Assembly (NCBI GenBank): GCA_001632435.1
Contig: KV423990.1
Coordinates: 81,485 to 126,095, forward strand
Reading direction: 5' to 3'
Source: Calocera cornea HHB12733
Lineage: Eukaryota; Basidiomycota; Dacrymycetes; Dacrymycetales; Dacrymycetaceae
DNA length: 44,611 bases
Shown piece after piece: positions 22,621 to 33,387 of this stretch; within the stretch, counting starts at the first letter, position 1, and every line of letters starts with the position of its first letter. The translations under genes were made by a program, and so were the position numbers. The notes below the pieces were generated by a model. It saw only the letters and a program-made list of their open reading frames with translations, had not been told where the DNA came from and did not search any database.

Positions 22621-22640
22621 CGCCGGAGTCGGCTCCGGCG
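22621..22640. repeat. Perfect GC hairpin (8 bp stem, 4 nt loop)
   Basis: CGCCGGAG-TCGG-CTCCGGCG forms a perfect stem with a four-base loop. It directly follows a stretch of short repeats built on GCGTGCCGG and GGCGGC (22577-22610). Role unknown. Confidence 0.7.
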
Positions 22641-22656
22641 AAGGGCCGAGCGTTGT

Positions 22657-22677
22657 TGATTGATTGATTGATTGATG
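22657..22677. repeat. TGAT microsatellite
   Basis: About five tandem copies of TGAT (reading TTGATTGATTGATTGATTGA), followed by the less regular TGATGATGCTGATGAT. Simple repeat. Confidence 0.85.
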
Positions 22678-23020
22678 ATGCTGATGATAACGATAAGATC
22701 GCTCTCGCTGTTGGACACTACAGTATCGTGGGTGGGAACATAGCAGCCATCCTTGCTGCACGAGGTAGGCAGGACCATCCACAGAGTGCTGGCTGTTAAG
22801 ACTCAAGACACCACGTCGGCGGTCTATATTTGAATATGCAGGGATCGCCGTAGCCGCGCCACCCCCGTCCCCCGCGTCCAACTCGTGGCCCCGTGCGCTG
22901 TCACCCTCCGCACCCCTATCCACCCCCGCCCACCCAGTTTGGGCGTGTTCAAGACCGGCACCCTAGGATCAAGGTTGAAGGTTGAAGTAGAGGTGTATCT
23001 GAGGGACGGAGGAAGACAGG

Positions 23021-25806
23021 ATGAAGCTCCCCTCTCTCGCGTCGTTCGCCCAGCTGCCCCTCCTCCAGGGGCTCCCCTCCCTCCCCTCCCTCAGCTCGCT
23101 CAACCCGCTCACCAAGCCCCCTCTCCCTCCCTCCTACAGCACCTACCCCTCCCACCCCATCCCCATCTCCTACCTCTTCGACAACGCCGCATGCTGCCAG
23201 TGGACGGGCAACTTTGACGGAAACGGGCGGACCTTCCCCGAGGAGGTGCTGCCCACGGGCGAGTGGACGTGGGATGGGGTTCGCGTAAGTCCTCCTCTCT
23301 TACTCGCCTCCCGGTTCTCCCTCTCTGAGCGCGAGGGATCGCGCCGTTTGAGTTTGATTGCTTTGATTGCGATGTCATGCGCTGTGCTGATTCCCCGTGT
23401 TGGTGCAGTACGAGCTCCCCGCAAAATGGGGCGACAGGTACGACAACGTGATCTGCCAGGAGCAGATCGTGAACGTCTCCGGCATCGGGCTCGTCAAGGA
23501 GCTCCACCTGCTCTACTCGGGCGACTGGATCGACGGCGAGAGCACCGAGCGCGTCGTGGTGGGGTACGAGGACGGGTCGTCTGAGGAGGTGCCGTGTGCG
23601 TCCTTCCTTCCCTTTCCTTGTGCTTGCTGTCATTGCTGTGGCTGTTGGTGCTCATGCGCGCCTGTTTGGGCTTTAGTCTCGGTCAAGAACTGGTGGAACC
23701 TCCACTGGCTCAACGAAGGCGTCATCAAAGCACCGTACCACCACCAGCGCAGCGAGACGTCGTACAACCTGACCCAGATCCACCAGTTCAGCGCCTCGCT
23801 GTCCACGCGTGCGCCCGCAATCAGCATAAAGCTTCCCTCGACGATGTGGAGCTGGAACCGGCTGCACCTGTTCGCCATGAGCTACACGCCTGCGCTCGAG
23901 CCGGGCGCGGGGGAGCGGGTGCGGGACCTGGTGGTGCGACGCGCGAGGATGACGAGCAAGACTACGCAGGAGGCGCCCTTCGCGCCCCTGGTCGAAATCG
24001 CCTTCGCCTCCCTTGCCCGCCCCGTGCCCGGCGCACAGTTCCCGATCACTAAGCCCCAGACGCTGCACCTCTCCTCGCGCCACTTCAAGCAGCACGAGCT
24101 CGTCAAAGTCTACCGCCTCGCCCCGGGGGACGAGGTGCGCCTGCTCGTGCCCGTGCTCTGGGTCGACGAGGACCGCGACAGCGACGAGACGCACCTGCCT
24201 GTTGAGCTTGTGCTGAGGGACGAGAAGGGCAGGGAGACGGGCCGGTGGGTGACGGAGGTCGAGCGGCGGTTTGATCGGGAGATGGAGACCCCGCTGTGGT
24301 GGGACGACTCCAAGTTCGGCATCTTGTGCGTCTTTGCCTTCTGCTGCTGCACTGCAAGCGTCTGCTGATGTAGTGGGATGGGCAGCATACATTGGGGGAT
24401 ATATAGCGTGCCCGCGTGGGCGCCGCTCGGCCTGTATGCAGCGTGGTACAACTGGTGGCTGCACGTCCCCGCGGACATGCGCTCCGAGGGCTGGCGGTAC
24501 CACAAGGAGACGTACGGGACGGTGCGCCTTTTCCTTCCTGCCCTGTGGTGCAGGCAGTGGCTGACAGGGCGTAGGAAATGGTGTACGATGACTGGATCGC
24601 GGACTTCACGGGGGCCAAGTTCAACGGCACGCAGTGGATCGAGCTCTTCCAGGGCGCGGGCGCAAAGTACTTTGTCATCGTGACGAAGCACCACGAGGGC
24701 TTCGCGCTCTTCGACACGCAGAACACGTCGCACCGGTCCTCTGTCCACCTGGGCCCGCACAGGGACTTTGTGCGCGAGCTCATGGACGCCGCTACCGAGC
24801 TCGGCATGCGCAAGGGCACGTACTTCTCCATGCCCGAGTGGTTCAGCCCGGACTACCAGAAGTACGGGATCCAGAGCTTCCCGGGCGGACTGGCGATGCA
24901 CCCGTTCAAGGCGGCTACGTTTGAGGAGTACACGGGGCGGACGGAAATTGACGATTACCTGTGGGACCTGCAGCTCGCACAGATGCGCATCCTCGCCCAG
25001 GAGTACAAGACCGAGATCATGGTGCGTCCCTTGGCTGATGTGAGGATGTGGCTGACCCAGGCCCAGTGGTGCGACATCGGCGGTCCGAACCTGACGCACG
25101 TCTTTGCCCCCGAGTTCTACGCCCAGGCGAAGCGCGAGGGCCGGCAGGTGACGATCAACAACCGGTGCGGGTCGCACGCGTCGTACGACACGCCCGAGTT
25201 CAACCGCTTCTCCTCGATCCACACGCGCAAGTGGGAGACGAGCGAGGGCATCGACCCGCACACGTATGGGCTCAATAAGCGCACGAGGCCGGAGGAGTAC
25301 AGGAGCCCCGATGTGATCGTGAGGACGCTCGTGGATATTGTGAGCAAGAATGGCAATTAGTGAGTGGGTTGCGCGCGTCTGTTCGGGAGTGTGCTGATCG
25401 GTGCAGCTTGCTCAATGTCGGGCCCGATGCTGAGGGCGTCATCATCGAGCCGATGGTCGAGCGCTTGCTCGAAGTAGGAAAATGGCTGGATCACTCGGGC
25501 GAGTGTATCTACAATACAACGTACTCGACGCTCGGCGCGCAAGTCGACAACTTGCGGTTCACCACCACGCCCAAGACGTTCTGCATGATCTCGATCGAGA
25601 AACCGGAAGGAGACACGCTCAAGGTACCCGCAAGCCGCCAGATACCGATCTTGGCAAACGATACCATCCATCTGTTGGGGGCGGGCGAGGAGCCCATACC
25701 TTGGAAGATCGACAAGGAGGGGGCGCTTGTGCTGCACTTGAATACGACAATGGTGGACAAGGTTAAGCATGCGTGGGCCTTCCGGATCAAGTACCACGGA
25801 GTATAG
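23021..25806 (+). CDS. GH29 alpha-L-fucosidase
   Basis: Hydrolyses terminal alpha-linked L-fucose from glycans by a retaining mechanism. Seven exons fit in phase: 23021-23284, 23409-23595, 23677-24325, 24386-24521, 24575-25021, 25067-25359 and 25407-25806, giving 791 aa. GH29 landmarks: [15 protein letters not shown] (residues about 363-377, rebuilt across exons 3/4), [15 protein letters not shown], and [11 protein letters not shown], where D564 is the expected nucleophile; also TINNRCG and [11 protein letters not shown]. Residues 40-350 form a long N-terminal extension, probably a beta-rich accessory domain, before the catalytic barrel. For the 25022-25066 intron, the acceptor at 25066 gives the family-like MWCDIGG. 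The N terminus is Leu/Pro/Ser-rich ([16 protein letters not shown]) and not a clear signal peptide, so secretion is uncertain. An upstream start cannot be excluded. Confidence 0.93.
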
Positions 25807-26582
25807 TCAGAGGTGGATGTAGCAACAATGTGTAACCATTATTCTTGCATACTTGACGCATAGCGTAATGTCGTCCATTGTATCGGTGTACCGGCGGCTC
25901 CTGGCCTCGGCTCGACTGCTTCTTTGGGAAGCTGGCCAAATAAGGCAGGCGCGCCGAATTGTAGGCTTTTGTCCTCGCTCCGCGTCGCTCTCCGATATAT
26001 GTCCTTCCCCTCAATTCTGCCCATGCTCAGGCTATATTCCCTCCGGTTCCTGGCCGTTGCTACCCATCTCAGCACAGCAGTATTAAGTGCCATGTTCGGT
26101 CTTTGTGGTACCCGAGCGGCATCCGAGTCGGCGAGAATCCGAAACGAGTCAAGCGTGCTGTGCATGCCGCCCCTGCTCGACTTTTGTCCTTTGAGCCACC
26201 TTCTTTCTGCTCTCTGGCCTTGTGCGCGCTCCGACAAACGGCTACGCACGGGCTGTTGAACACGTACTACGTCCTCCTTCTGGTGCTTCATTGGCCTGCT
26301 ATCGCCTTCCTGTCAAAATTTTGATATCGCAAATGACTCTGTTGCGCGCATTGTTGGCAGGGACTTATAATTCGGCCAGTATTGACTGACAACGAACTTA
26401 CGGGTCCACACACGCATCCCCCTCTGGCCGCTGGTCGGTCCCTCTCTCCATAATATCTGCAGCGGTCTCCTTTCCTCCCTCTCATTGAACTATCCGAAAC
26501 GCACCCTTTGCCTCCTTCCGAAACACGGTCCCTAGTCACGCTTGACCGCTGCCGTCCTCGGCCGTTTTCAACCTCGCGTACT
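25807..26582. other. Intergenic
   Basis: Between the fucosidase stop and the next plus-strand start. No coding-like frame, RNA gene or repeat recognised. Confidence 0.55.
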
Positions 26583-27877
26583 ATGGAGTCCATGCCCCTG
26601 CATGGCTCCATGGTTGTGCCTCGTGACATTGTCCATGTCTATGAGATGACGAAGAGGAGGCATATGACTGCTATGCTCAACGACATCAACTGTCAACTGA
26701 CCGACCGCGAGTGTACTAACATGTCCCCTTATTGGACTGTCGACAGCGCGTTCTATCTGGACAGGGCACAGGATGATCGCGAAGTAGCCACTGCCGCCTT
26801 TCTCGACCAGTATTGGCAAACTGTGTGGAAGAGCTATGCGGATCTCGGTGTGCTGTGCATGCCCCCTTTCTCGATACCCCTAGACTTCCAGCAGCCGGCC
26901 GATGACTCGATGCGCTGGCAACCGGGCAGCTTTGGACCTCGACGGCAAACCTTTCACCCGGTCTTGATCACTTACGACGGACTTGGATTCCATGAATACG
27001 TCCTTGCTCATTTCGAGGTAAATGGACAGCCGTTTCCAAACTACGGCACGCGTGACGCCGGTCAGCACACGCTAGTGTTCGCCCTAGCCGCTGATCAGTA
27101 CAACCCTGCGCGCCCTATTCCCTCCGTGGCTCCTCAAGTCAGCCCCTCTTCCTCGCGCCCCTGTCATCCCCTGATTAAATAGCCACAGTCCTCCCAGCAC
27201 CGCCGTCGCTCCTTGCCCCCGATATCCAGCATCCGCTCCAGTCGCGCGAGCGTGAACCGACCCCCTATTCCCCTGCCATCCACCCCACCTCAGCCGGATA
27301 CCATGTACCCACACCCACCCAGCCGGCCTATACCAAGCATTGAGCCACTCGCGGCTGCTTTGTCTGCTGGGAAAGCCCTGTTGCTATATCCGGAGAGCGA
27401 GCCCTTTCGGGCCGAGCTCAAGATCTTCGTTGATCTCTTGATTGATACGCGGGCGTCTGAGGTCCGAACACGGGCCGCCCTCTCGAACCCAAAATTCCTA
27501 AAGTACGTACAACGTCGGCCATATATTATTCAACTAAGTCTTGATCAGACGGTTAGCAAAGTTCATGCGATGGTATGAAGATATCGAGGGCGAACGGACG
27601 CTAGGGAAGAAGCTGCTATTCAAGATTGAAGACCAACCGCGGCTGCGAGATTTCTTCATCAAACTAACACATGTACGTGGTGCTCAGGTCAGTCGAAATT
27701 GCTGACCGCATGCGTTACAATACTCATTTGCTTCTCTAGCCGTCCGAACGAATGCGGCCTGTCGTGATCTCTCAACAAACTATGGATTTGGAACGAGTGG
27801 AGCGAACGCTTGGTGCCTTTCAAGAGCTCGTCGGCCGTATGGTCGAGGGAACTCATGATCCAAGTGTGGACTCCTAA
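26583..27877 (+). CDS. Uncharacterised protein, paralog-like to 28614-30608
   Basis: Exons 26583-27137, 27183-27502, 27549-27672 and 27740-27877 fit in phase, giving 378 aa. The N-terminal half (residues 1-185) is a compact, Trp/Tyr-rich region (AAFLDQYWQTVWKSYADLG). A Pro/Ser-rich linker follows (185-240), then a helical C-terminal region with RLAKFMRWYEDIEG and RLRDFFIKLTH (about 290-332), which resembles the C terminus of the next gene downstream. No named family recognised. The start MESMPLHG is chosen; an upstream in-frame ATG at 26508 gives a less structured leader. Confidence 0.7.
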
Positions 27878-28613
27878 ATAGGCGAACGTAGACATTAGAT
27901 ACCCGCTGTATAAGTAGGACTACGGCTTGAGCATGTATCACTACCACAACACTCTTGCCACCATCAGTACAATAGAGGCGACCACGTTCCCTCGTTACTT
28001 GGCACAGAGGAAGTCACACACCCCTCCTAAGCTGCGGATCTGAAGCAGCCTCCCCAGTTGAGGAAACAACGTCGACGAAATTGGCGGTTCTAATCCGCGA
28101 TATTGTATCAATGTTGCATACGACAAAAAGACCTCCTCCGCAATTGCATTTGATTGGCCGATGGTGACGGAGGCGGTGTTCTGGACGGAGAATCCGCTTC
28201 CGACCAGAACACGTCCGGTTTCTCGCTTGTTCCTTCACCTTACCAACGTTTGTCTTAGCCGCCGTATCCGGTTCAACAGGGGCTGCACAGCGAATATCAC
28301 TGAATGTTCACTCGTCTTGTCCTATCCTGATAGCCGATATTTGTGATCGAAGCACGGATGGCAACTGTAGTTCCCGCCCGGTCGTGCGGCGACAGGCCCT
28401 GGCCTTCGCAGTACAAGAGGACCTTAGAGGTGTGGCTTTAGCCGCTTGCCCACCACTATTGGCACCTTGGATTTTTCTCTATCTGCTTTCTCCGACTTTG
28501 ATGAACGCTTTTGATCCGAAGCGCTAGCCGAGGCACCATCTTGTATCTACATCCAGTCTCTGAAAGCTCGACGGCGCGCATCGCAATCGGCGACCTTCGA
28601 CCTCATCCCAGCC
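27878..28613. other. Intergenic
   Basis: Spacer between two same-strand genes that look related. I see no coding-like frame or repeat. Confidence 0.55.
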
Positions 28614-30608
28614 GTGGAGAAGAAACACAACATGCGTCGCCAACATACACGGACCAGCAGGTTCGCCGCGTTGCTCACGCTTCTACATCCCCCTCTCGGC
28701 TCCTCATCACCTACGGTCGCCCCATCGCGCAAGTCTCATGGGATTGTCGAGACCAACAATGCCAACTCTAAGCCCGATTCTCTTGGCCCATTTCCAGCAC
28801 CCGATCCTGTGGGGTCATCTCATTCTCGCCGCCCATCAGCATCGAAGTATAAAGAGAGAGCGCCGCCGCCACTCGACCTGTCCCGTGCGGACGAATATAG
28901 AAGGCTGGAGCCGCATGCGGTGGCGACTACATCATCCTCTTCGATGGCAAACGACGAACGCGGCCGCCCGTCGATGAGATCTCAGAGCAGTTCACTTGAC
29001 ACGGGAAGAGGAGGTGCGCTCCCAACCGGTCTTCGTATTCTGCAGAAAACTCCGAAGACTGTCGACCTGTCCACGCCTCAAGTCTACACGGGCCGAGTCA
29101 GCTGGTCTGACTACGAGGAGATTGCAATGGCATCCGCAACATGTCACCGGCGGCAGCGAGGAGGAGTCAAGATCGAATCCCAGGCTTCCGATAGCGCCGG
29201 GGCCCCTCGGGGTGTCGACCCAGAGCTACCGATTTCTCAACGTTGTCCGGAAGCGCGGCTCTGCGCAAGTGCTGTATGCTTGGGGTTGCCAGACACCCCA
29301 TCCACACAGCTCGGCCCAAATTCCTTGTACTTTTGTCTTTCAGCACCGTTGCGCCAGCCACGAGCCCTGCCATACTACCCAGGGCCAACTATGAGCTCTC
29401 CCTATTTTGTCGACACAGAAGCTTTGCAGCTTCCCATCCGGCGGTTCTCCCAGAAGCCGCTTCCGACCAGCACCCAATATGGCAACTTGCCCGGAAACGC
29501 TCCGTCCATGAGGCTGGAGACGCCGCTGTCAAGTCGGTTCCTTCGTGCAGGACCACCACCGGAACAGCCCCGAACAAACGCGTGCGACTTGTGTACAATG
29601 GCCATGGACTCTGAGACAGAACCTTGGGGCGCCTTTCATTACTCCAATGCCGAAGGACAGGTTGTATTCATTGTTCCGGACCCGGCCTGGAGCTACGATC
29701 CTCTGACCGCGGAGTTTGTATCGATTGTCGCTCCTCAACAGGAGAACCATGAGTTTCGAAACGATGTTGGCTTCTCTGCATCGCAAGAGGATCCTCTGAT
29801 TGCCGCTGACCAAATGGAGCGGGGCGAGTCGCAAGCTGGATTTTCCGCACCCTCTTCACCCCAAAGTGCATCGATTGTTCCCCCCCAGTACGACATAACG
29901 TATCGGAGAACTCCCTTTGAAGGAGCTGGCTCGCCAAGAGATGTTCCCACTTTTTACACGGACTCGGCGTCCACAGCCTGGCACGGCGAGCCTAACGCAA
30001 CCTCGCCACAGGAAGCACATCCCGATCCTGCCCCGTGGTCCGAGACTGTCCTGCAATCCGACTCCCAATCCGTCATGACTTCCGAGATGCTGCCATTCCC
30101 CATGTCCGGCACGGCGAGCATAGTCCAGTCCCCGCTGGACGAGGCGATCGAGGCGTCCGAACTGCTGCTAGGGCTGATGGACATCGACCCCTTCCGCATG
30201 GACCTTCTGGAGGTGCACAACCTCATGGTCGCATGCAACATGACTCCTGGGCCGAGGCGGCCGACCCGGTCCCTAACGAGGTAAGCCATCCAGCTCGAGA
30301 GTGCGGACACTCACTGACACCTTTTGGTAGGCGGCTGAAACGGTTCTGCCGCTGGAGCTACCAACTGCACACGACGCTCACCAACGGGCGCAAGCACGTG
30401 TGGGCAGCGGAGGACGTGGACAAGGTCCTGAACTTCTTCGCCAAGGTGGAGAGCAACCTGAGGGACATCGTCCCGGTATGTCCGCGCCGGTCATTGTTTT
30501 CATCCGCAGTGGGAGTGGCTGACGCGTGTGCGCTGCGGGCAGAACCTGGTGCTTGAGGAGCGTGCGGAGGGGCTAGACGAGCTGAGGGAGCAGGAATGCA
30601 TGTTCTGA
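28614..30608 (+). CDS. Uncharacterised protein with conserved C-terminal helical segment
   Basis: Exons 28614-30280, 30331-30475 and 30543-30608 fit in phase, giving 625 aa. The first exon is unusually long for this window (555 codons without an intron). The N-terminal 500 residues are Ser/Pro-rich and likely disordered. The C terminus reads RRLKRFCRWSYQLHTTL, then VLNFFAKVESNLRDIVP, matching the pattern RL..F.RW.....T.G+K.......D.....FF.K in the gene upstream. No named family recognised; an internal intron in the 29100-29400 part of exon 1 cannot be excluded. The start codon is the first Met of the open frame. Confidence 0.65.
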
Positions 30609-31205
30609 GCACCCAGTATTGGCAGCGTTGCATGCGCGCCGCAATCTTTTGGGAGGGATTGCGGTGGGGCAGAGGGGGGGGCAGGCGATACCGGTACCTT
30701 GTGAGTTGCATGTGGAGGGTGGGACGGGTTTTTATGACAGCGACGAGCACGGATATGTTATTTATGCCTTGCATTTGCCCATGCCAGTCAAACATTGACG
30801 GTCCAATCCCACATAACAATTCATAACATGGCCAGCCAACAACATGCCTGTTCATCCCACGCCTTACCGCGGCCTATCCCAGCGCAGACTATGATCATCC
30901 GCCTTTGACTCTGAGCCAGCGCCCACCAGCATCACCTGTCACGCAAACAATATACTGTATACAACTCGCCCGCCCACTCAACCACGGCGCCCAAGCGCCG
31001 CCCAAGGCTAATAGTACAGCTATATACTATGCTACTGTACGTCGTAACCAGACTGGGGTCCTCACTATCGTACACCACGGTGCCCCGCTCGCTCGCGCGT
31101 GCAACGCCTCTCAGCTGGGGTCAGCTATCATGCTCATGCTGTACACGTTACAGCCTGGCCAGGGGGCGGAAGGCGGGCGGTAGCAGGTAGAAGGAGGCAG
31201 GCGCC
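30609..31205. other. Intergenic between convergent genes
   Basis: Contains the 3' flanks of two convergent genes. No coding-like frame, RNA gene or repeat recognised. Confidence 0.55.
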
Positions 31206-32984
31206 CTACCAGCCGCCGACCTTTCCGCCCTCGTCTGCCCAAACGCGGGCGAAGTCGGCGTATATCCCGTCCTCGACCCGTGCCCACTCCTCCTCCACGA
31301 GCTCGAGCCGCCCCGCGCCGCCGCCGCCGCCGCCGCCGCCCGGGCCGAACCCATCGTCCTCCTCCCCCGGGCCGTACTCGTCGTCCCAGTCCTCGCCGCC
31401 GGCGTCGTCCGCGCCGCGCGCGGGCGGGTCGAGCAGCTCGAGGTCGAGGCACATCCCCCCGAAGCGCGGGGCGTACACGTAGTAGTGGGCGCGGTCGAGG
31501 AGCGGGGCGGAGGCCGGGGAGTCGGGCGAGGGCCGCTTGAGCACCGAGAAGGCTTTTGTGGGCGGGGCGAGCGGGCCCGAGTGCTTGACCAGGTTCGCGT
31601 GCACGAAGAGGGGTGATGGGGGCGTCGAGGGGAGGGTCGACGGCGGGTGGGACAGGTCGTAGTGGACCATGCTGAGTCCACAGAAGCGCCCGCTGCCGTC
31701 CCGCTCCTCCTTGTAGCCCAGGATACTCATCCAGCGTGGCGCGCTCACATACTCCAGGCCCAAGGCCCAGAATGCGTACCGAAACGTGTCCTTGTCGCCG
31801 CCGGAGATGCGGAACCAGAACTCGTGCTCGGCCTGCATGTGCGCGGCCACGTGCAGCGCGGCGAGGTTGAGCCCGCCGTTGCCCGACTTGGAGACGAGGA
31901 ACGCGCCCGAGTCGACCTCCCACTCGGTGGGGTCGCAGGTGCGGCCGAGCAGGCGCCAGACGGGGTTCTCCGCTGCTGAGAGTCAGCTATATGCGCATGA
32001 GGGAGGGAGAGAGCGCGCACGATGGTCCTTGTTGATGTCCGTCCAGAAGGCGGCGCCCTTGGCACGGAAGCTCTCGTCCTCGAAGAGGTAGCTCGGCTCG
32101 CGGAGGCACAGGACGTCGCTGTCGAGGTAGAGGACTTCGTCGAACTCTGAGAGGAGCACGGCGAGGGCCTTGATGTGGAAGTTCTTCCACGCGCCGGCGA
32201 CCTTCTGCTGGTTCGTCAGCACGCGGTGCGTGACGCGCAGCGCTTGCAGCTCGGCGATACCCTGCGCGGGGAGCTCGCCGGGGAAGGAGAAGAGCTCGAT
32301 CGGCAGCGGGGAGAGGTAGTACCCCCGCAGGAGCTTGATGCTCGTCACGGCGCGCTGTAAGGTGTCCGCGTTCCCGGCGGTCATGACGATCCCGCGGCGC
32401 TGCTCGCCGTAGCCCAGTTCAGGCGCAACGACGTCCACGCCGCCCTTCTCGAGGCCCTCCAGCCACCTGACGATGCCCTCCCGGCGGGTGCGCACCTCGT
32501 CGGCGGTGACGGCCGCCCACCAGTCGCGCTGGCCCTTGAGCTGGTCGGGGTTGACCAGCTGGTCGTGCACCGCGAGCGGGCAGGACTGGGTGTTGTGGGC
32601 GAGCGCGGCGGGCGCGGAGAGCACGGGGCGCGCGAGGAGGGTGTGCAGCCGGGCGCGCAGGCCCGGGTGGGTGATGTCGATCGGCTGGACGGGCTCGGTG
32701 GGGGTCTCCTCCCACCCGGGCGGGCCGGCCCCGCCAGCGTCGGGATCGAGGTCGATGTCCGGGAATGCGGCGTGGTTGGGCGGGTCAATGTCGTCGTCGA
32801 AGGGGTCGACGGGGCCGATGAGGTCCTCGTGTGCGTCGAGGCCTGCGGTGTCGAGCCAGTAGGGGGATGATATGCCGAATGGGCGGAAGGAGGATGAGGG
32901 TGAGGGGAGGAGGTAGAGGGCGAGGAGGGCGAGGGGGAGGAGGAGGAGGAGGCGGAGGCGGGAGCGGGAGAGCGGGAGAGGCAT
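31206..32984 (-). CDS. GT71 (MNN1/MNN2-type) alpha-mannosyltransferase, Golgi type II membrane protein
   Basis: Transfers mannose from GDP-mannose to glycans in the Golgi lumen. Two exons, 32984-32021 and 31972-31206, fit in phase, giving 576 aa. A short basic N terminus and a hydrophobic helix (LRLLLLLPLALLALYLLP, residues about 10-27) form the signal anchor. The catalytic region has RGIVMTAGN, KNFHIKALAVLLSEFDEVLYLDSD with the metal-binding DSD at 288-290, and after the intron NPVWRLLGRTCDPTEWEVDSGAFLV and ALHVAAHMQAEHEFWFRISGGDKDTFRYAF, which are typical of the MNN1 family. Near the C terminus an acidic and poly-Gly run (about residues 525-545) is encoded by a CCG-type triplet repeat at 31317-31341, an atypical insertion that may vary in length. 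Divergent from the pseudouridine synthase with a 403 bp gap. Confidence 0.9.
31317..31341. repeat. CCG triplet repeat inside the GT71 gene
   Basis: Eight tandem CCG units on the plus strand encode poly-glycine in the minus-strand mannosyltransferase. Such repeats are prone to length change, and the run lies outside the catalytic motifs. Confidence 0.8.
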
Positions 32985-33387
32985 GGTGTGGTGTGGTGTG
33001 GGATTCTGATGGGGTGAGAGTACTAGTGCCTAGGGGTTGGCGAGGAGGGTGGCTGCGTGCTGTGTGCGTCTGCGTCCCCGCGGTCGATGTTGTCGCCGGT
33101 CCCACCCTTGCTCGTCGTGGACGACCGCGAACAAAGCGCGTCGGTATCAAGCGGGCCAGCGGCAGACCGAGTGGGAAAGAAGCGCGGGCGACAAGCGGCA
33201 AGCGGCCGCACGGGATACATCGACTGCACCGCCAACCTTATTATTCCCGACCCACACTCCCAGCCGGAGACCCAACTCGGAGCCGCAACTCCGCACCCGG
33301 CTCCGACGACCCAGGACCCTGACGCATTGGGGTCGAAATTATTACGGCGGCGGCAGCAGCCTACACCGGTGGGGTGCGAGCAACTGC

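Larger units (their letters stand above)
21343..23020. other. 1.7 kb intergenic region
   Basis: No frame with coding character on either strand, although several 60-210 codon frames stay open by base composition. It holds a short GC minisatellite-like stretch, a perfect GC hairpin and a TGAT microsatellite near 22570-22680, listed separately. The last 300 bp presumably contain the fucosidase promoter. Confidence 0.55.

Noticed and set aside
24110..25261. 383-codon minus-strand open frame
   Set aside because: Antisense to GH29 fucosidase exons with clear catalytic motifs.
31111..31923. 270-codon minus-strand frame beside the mannosyltransferase
   Set aside because: Shifted frame inside the GT71 second exon; Arg/Gly/Pro-rich and without motifs.
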